DNA of 64,000 nucleotides, from assembly GCA_017480785.1 (NCBI GenBank), contig JAFURZ010000016.1, positions 124,001-188,000 on the forward strand, given 5' to 3'. A program made the translations under genes and the position numbers. Source of the stretch: Bacteroidales bacterium. Its GTDB lineage: Bacteria > Bacteroidota > Bacteroidia > Bacteroidales > P3. Positions 60,716 to 64,000 of this stretch are shown piece after piece; position 1 is the stretch's first letter, and the number at the start of each line of letters is the position of its first letter. The notes under the pieces are model-generated. The model had not been told where the DNA came from. It searched no databases and worked only from the letters and a program-made list of their open reading frames with translations.

Positions 60716-60748
60716 AATTTAAAATAAACAATAGATAAAACATACGCT

Positions 60749-62467
60749 ATGGCAGAACTAACCGAGCAAGAACAGATACGCCGCAACTCACTGGCCGAGT
60801 TAAAGAAACTGGGTATCAACCCCTACCCCGCCGCCCTGTACGAGGTGAACGCCAAGAGTGCCGACATCCTGGAGCAGTTCCCCCAGGACAACACACTGTT
60901 TCAGAGTATAAGCATCGCCGGCCGCATTATGAGCCGCCGCATCATGGGTGCCGCTTCATTCGTGGAGCTGCAGGACTCCTACGGCCGCATTCAGCTGTAT
61001 ATCAAACGTGACGAGATATGCCCCGATGAGGACAAGACCCTCTACAACACCGTCTTCAAGCGCCTGCTGGACATCGGCGACATCATCGGCGTCACCGGCT
61101 ACGTCTTCGTTACCCAGATGGGCGAAACCTCCATCCACGTAAAGACCCTCACCGTGCTCAGCAAAAGCCTCCGCCCGCTGCCCATCGTCAAGGAGAAGGA
61201 CGGCGTGGTCTACGACGCCTTCAGCGACCCCGAGCTGCGCTACCGCATGCGCTACGTGGACCTGATTGTGAACCCGCAGGTGCGCGAGACTTTCGTGCAG
61301 CGTACCAAGATAATCAATACGATGCGCTCCTTCTTCAACGAGCAGGGCTACCTCGAAGTGGAGACCCCTGTACTACAGGTAATACCCGGCGGTGCCGCCG
61401 CACGACCTTTCATAACGCACCACAATGCCCTCGACATGGAGCTCTACCTGCGCATCGCCGACGAGCTCTACCTCAAGCGCCTCATCGTGGGTGGCTACCC
61501 GGGCGTCTACGAGTTCAGCCGCAACTTCCGCAACGAGGGCATAGACCGTACCCACAATCCCGAGTTCACCTGCATGGAGATCTATGTGGCCTATAAGGAC
61601 TACAACTGGATGATGACATTCGTCGAGACCATGCTTGGACGCATTGCCATGGCCTTGCACGGCACGACGAAGGTCAACGTCTGGGGACACGAGATAGACT
61701 TCGGCGGTCCCTTCCGCCGCGCGCCGATGTGCCAGCTCATCAAGGAGGAGACGGGCGTGGACGTCAGCCCCATGAACGAAGAGGAGCTGCGCGAGGCCTG
61801 CCGTAAGCTCGGCGTGGAGACCGACGCCACGATGGGCAAGGGCAAGCTCATCGACGCCATCTTCGGCGACAAGTGCGAGGGCAAGCTCATACAGCCCACC
61901 TTCGTCACCGACTACCCCATCGAGATGTCGCCCCTCTGCAAGCGCCACCGCGACAACCCCGAGCTCACCGAGCGCTTCGAGCTCTTCGTCTGCGGCAAGG
62001 AGCTGGCCAACGCCTACTCCGAGCTCAACGACCCCATCGACCAGCTGGGCCGCTTCCAGGAGCAGCTACGCCTCAGCGAGAAAGGCGACGACGAGGCCAT
62101 GTTTATCGACATGGACTTCGTCCGTGCCCTCGAATACGGCATGCCGCCGACCTCCGGCATGGGCATCGGCATCGACCGCCTGGTGATGATGATGACCGAC
62201 GAACAGAACATACAGGACGTGCTCCTCTTCCCCTTGATGAAGCCCGAGAAGAAAGCCGCCGTCACCACCGACGCCGACTTCATCGCCCACGGCGTGCCCG
62301 CCGAATGGGTGCCCGCCCTGCGCAAAGCGGGCATCAACACCTTGTCGCAACTTAAAGAAGCCAACCCCAACAAGCTCTTCAACGACCTCGGCGGCCTCCG
62401 CAAGAAGATGAAACTCGACATCCCCGCCCTCAAACGTGAACAGTTCGACGCCTGGCTGAATGGTTAG
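60749..62467 (+). CDS. lysS: Lysyl-tRNA synthetase, class II
   Basis: The 572-residue enzyme charges tRNA-Lys. The anticodon-binding OB fold ([20 protein letters not shown]) is followed by class II motif 2 ([15 protein letters not shown]) and motif 3 ([14 protein letters not shown]). A C-terminal extension of about 60 residues ([20 protein letters not shown] onward) has a helix-hairpin-like [18 protein letters not shown], seen in Bacteroidetes LysS. Single gene with its own promoter. Confidence 0.97.
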   Translation: MAELTEQEQIRRNSLAELKKLGINPYPAALYEVNAKSADILEQFPQDNTLFQSISIAGRIMSRRIMGAASFVELQDSYGRIQLYIKRDEICPDEDKTLYNTVFKRLLDIGDIIGVTGYVFVTQMGETSIHVKTLTVLSKSLRPLPIVKEKDGVVYDAFSDPELRYRMRYVDLIVNPQVRETFVQRTKIINTMRSFFNEQGYLEVETPVLQVIPGGAAARPFITHHNALDMELYLRIADELYLKRLIVGGYPGVYEFSRNFRNEGIDRTHNPEFTCMEIYVAYKDYNWMMTFVETMLGRIAMALHGTTKVNVWGHEIDFGGPFRRAPMCQLIKEETGVDVSPMNEEELREACRKLGVETDATMGKGKLIDAIFGDKCEGKLIQPTFVTDYPIEMSPLCKRHRDNPELTERFELFVCGKELANAYSELNDPIDQLGRFQEQLRLSEKGDDEAMFIDMDFVRALEYGMPPTSGMGIGIDRLVMMMTDEQNIQDVLLFPLMKPEKKAAVTTDADFIAHGVPAEWVPALRKAGINTLSQLKEANPNKLFNDLGGLRKKMKLDIPALKREQFDAWLNG

Positions 62468-62470
62468 CAT

Positions 62471-62496
62471 GAAGTGGTTAGTGCACTAACCACTTC
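62471..62496. repeat. Perfect 26-bp palindrome after lysS
   Basis: gaagtggttagtg / cactaaccacttc, immediately after the stop; no T-tract. Confidence 0.85.
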
Positions 62497-62620
62497 ACAG
62501 CACCTTGCTCCAGGGCGCCCTCACCGACCGCATCGCCGACCGCGAAATCTTCAATGAAAGGCATCGACTCTTCCTCCTACTACGAGCAGGAAGAGGAGCC
62601 CCGCGCTTTCGCATAAACAA

Positions 62621-62658
62621 GACAGCGAGGCCCCGCAGTGTCTCGCTGTCTGAATAAA
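62621..62658 (+). terminator. Terminator-like hairpin
   Basis: Arms gacagcgag (62621-62629) and ctcgctgtc (62642-62650) are followed by an A/T-rich tract with few T in the + orientation; strength uncertain. Confidence 0.55.
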
Positions 62659-62724
62659 TAAAAAAAAACGGCAACCCTCGGAATAATATGTGTATCTTTG
62701 CAAAAAGGATTATCGCGCAAGTAT

Positions 62725-63363
62725 ATGATTAAACAGTTTACATTCAACCATTTTGAGGTTAACACATACGTGATTGTAGATAAGGAGACCTGCCAGTGCG
62801 CCATTGTGGACCCCGCACCGGAGGCGTCGTATGAGGACGAGCAATTGTTGCGATATATCGAGGAGAACAGTCTCACGGTGAGTCATATCCTGCTCACCCA
62901 CGCCCATGTGGACCACATCGCGGGGTTGCGGCAATGCTGCGAGCACTTCCACCTACCTGTGACCATGCACGCCGAGGGGCGCAAGCTGCTGCGGCAGGCC
63001 GAGGCCTGGGGCTCGATGATGGGCTTTGCCGTCGACAACATGGGTGACCTGGAAGTGCTGGAAATCAACGACAATGACATACTGCATTTCGGCGAGACCG
63101 AAGTGGAGTGCCGCTACGTGCCGGGGCACTGCCCGGGGAGCCTCTGCTTCGTGGTGCACAGCGAGCGCCTGGTGCTCACCGGCGACGCCCTGTTCCACTA
63201 CAGCATCGGCCGCACCGACCTGCCGGGGGGCGACTACCCCACCCTCATCGAGAAACTGAAAACCCGCATCCTCACCCTGCCCGACGACTACCGCGTGCTG
63301 CCCGGCCACGGCATCGAAAGCCTGATAGGCAAAGAGAAAAAATATAATTCATTTTTAATATAA
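62725..63363 (+). CDS. Metallo-beta-lactamase-fold hydrolase, glyoxalase II type
   Basis: The 212-residue enzyme has the zinc motif THAHVDH (about 58-64) and further metal ligands in PGHCPGS, LTGDALFHYSIGRTDL and LPGHG. This set is typical of hydroxyacylglutathione-hydrolase-like enzymes, but bacteria of this group lack glutathione, so the natural thioester is unknown. ATG 62725 follows a TATCTTTGC box at 62693-62701 and is preferred over 62698. Confidence 0.9.
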   Translation: MIKQFTFNHFEVNTYVIVDKETCQCAIVDPAPEASYEDEQLLRYIEENSLTVSHILLTHAHVDHIAGLRQCCEHFHLPVTMHAEGRKLLRQAEAWGSMMGFAVDNMGDLEVLEINDNDILHFGETEVECRYVPGHCPGSLCFVVHSERLVLTGDALFHYSIGRTDLPGGDYPTLIEKLKTRILTLPDDYRVLPGHGIESLIGKEKKYNSFLI

Positions 63364-63367
63364 TATC

Positions 63368-63427
63368 TCAATCAGAACTAATAGAACAAAAAGAAAAGTT
63401 CTGATGGTTCTTGATGGTTCTGATTGA
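63368..63427. repeat. tcaatcagaac / gttctgattga interrupted palindrome
   Basis: Arms 63368-63378 and 63417-63427; the right side contains units ttctgatggttcttgatgg. It fills the gap between the hydrolase and ung. Confidence 0.8.
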
Positions 63428-63438
63428 GTAAGAACATT

Positions 63439-64000
63439 ATGGCAGTAAAGATAGATTCCAGTTGGTACGAGGTGCTGAAGCCCCAGTTCGAGGCGCCGTA
63501 CTTCGCCGAATTAAAGCAATTCCTCATCGCCGAGCGGCAGCAGCACACCTGCTACCCGCCGGGCAGCAAGATATTCAATGCCTTCGACAGCACACCGTTC
63601 GACAAGGTGAAGGCGGTCATCCTCGGACAGGACCCCTACCACGAGCCCGGCCAGGCCATGGGCCTCTGTTTCTCGGTGCCCGACCAGGTGCCGCCACCCC
63701 CGTCGCTGGTGAACATCATAAAGGAAATCAACGACGACCTCGGCACGCAGATTTCCACCACCAGCGGCGACCTCAGCGGCTGGGCCGAGCAGGGCGTGTT
63801 GCTGCTCAACGCCACCCTGACCGTCCGTGCCCACCAGGCCGGCAGCCACCAGCACCACGGCTGGGAGCAGTTCACCGACGCCGCCATCCAGGCCCTCAAC
63901 GAGCGCCGCAGCGGGGTCGTATTCCTCCTTTGGGGCAGCTATGCCATCGCCAAGCGCAAACTCATAGACCCCCGGCGGCACCACATACTCACCGCGCCCC
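63439..64000 (+). CDS. ung: Uracil-DNA glycosylase, C-terminus cut by window edge
   Basis: An open frame from ATG 63439 to the edge (187 residues visible) has the family-1 UDG catalytic motif GQDPYHEPGQAMGLCFSV with the water-activating Asp. VPPPPSLVNIIKEINDDLG, WAEQGVLLLNATLTVRAHQA and VVFLLWGSYAIAKRKLID follow. The DNA-intercalating HPSPLS loop lies beyond the window. The enzyme removes uracil from DNA in base-excision repair. Confidence 0.97.
   Translation, partial: MAVKIDSSWYEVLKPQFEAPYFAELKQFLIAERQQHTCYPPGSKIFNAFDSTPFDKVKAVILGQDPYHEPGQAMGLCFSVPDQVPPPPSLVNIIKEINDDLGTQISTTSGDLSGWAEQGVLLLNATLTVRAHQAGSHQHHGWEQFTDAAIQALNERRSGVVFLLWGSYAIAKRKLIDPRRHHILTAP

Noticed and set aside
62500-62615. 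20-residue ORF MKGIDSSSYYEQEEEPRAFA after lysS
   Set aside because: No promoter, no family and very short; could be chance.

Overview
The window is a contiguous piece of a GC-rich Bacteroidales chromosome, probably an uncultured gut or rumen lineage. Four things point there: Bacteroidetes-type promoters (TTTG, about 19-20 bases, TAnnTTTGC) in front of many genes; proteins with type IX secretion (T9SS) C-terminal sorting tails; Bacteroidetes-restricted families (DUF4295, DUF4476, DUF4294, GldF/GldG, BtuG); and lipoprotein and OMP types typical of the phylum. No rRNA, CRISPR array, prophage or classical IS transposase is visible.

Layout. 1-538 is the start of a TonB-linked receptor running off the left edge. 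939-3990 is a surface polysaccharide segment: Wzz-like protein, O-antigen ligase/polymerase and NlpC/P60 hydrolase. 4036-4241 is a candidate structured RNA, followed by three small envelope genes (4270-6312). A ClC channel (minus strand) and an OmpA lipoprotein follow. 9831-21298 is a long, tightly packed + strand run: a degenerate M28 peptidase, fused GldF-GldG, DUF4340-like, SurE, a small membrane protein, LpxB, SpoIID-like, thioredoxin-fold, FtsY and RimO. 21415-24787 is a cobalamin-uptake locus (promoter, B12 riboswitch, BtuB, BtuG). 24792-26665 is a minus-strand operon (DRTGG, PHP, DUF4476). 26811-27293 is rpmG plus DUF4295. 27702-32980 holds ileS, a tiny membrane protein, PhoH and ispE. 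33056-36415 has a BspA-like surface protein, an MNT/HEPN toxin-antitoxin pair and class II aldolase. 36813-43183 has TetR, SppA, Tex and an Omp28-like T9SS cargo. 43543-50653 has a hypothetical gene, a mobile-looking four-helix-bundle cassette, nadD, a DUF748 protein, parE, an acidic protein and an OMP. 50988-57763 (minus) has tRNA-fMet, C10 protease, DsbD, a propeller protein, an asparagine-synthetase-B-like protein and tRNA-Leu. The right end has DUF4294, NlpC/P60, a truncated adenylating enzyme, lysS, an MBL hydrolase and the start of ung.

The most unusual signal is a set of short tandem-unit arrays, many folded into long perfect palindromes. The families differ in sequence but share a design: units of mostly 7 or 11 bp, sometimes 9, in direct or inverted arrays. 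They occur between genes and inside essential genes (ileS, lpxB, ispE, rimO), in frame and free of stops. They also supply start codons, stop codons and a signal-peptide region. One pair of perfect 32-bp inverted arrays (four 7-bp units each) flanks a gene for a four-helix-bundle protein (44137-44644), and a gene-less 78-bp version of the same palindrome sits in frame inside ileS. I propose these are cargo-bearing and empty forms of one mobile element type. That is an inference from this sequence alone.
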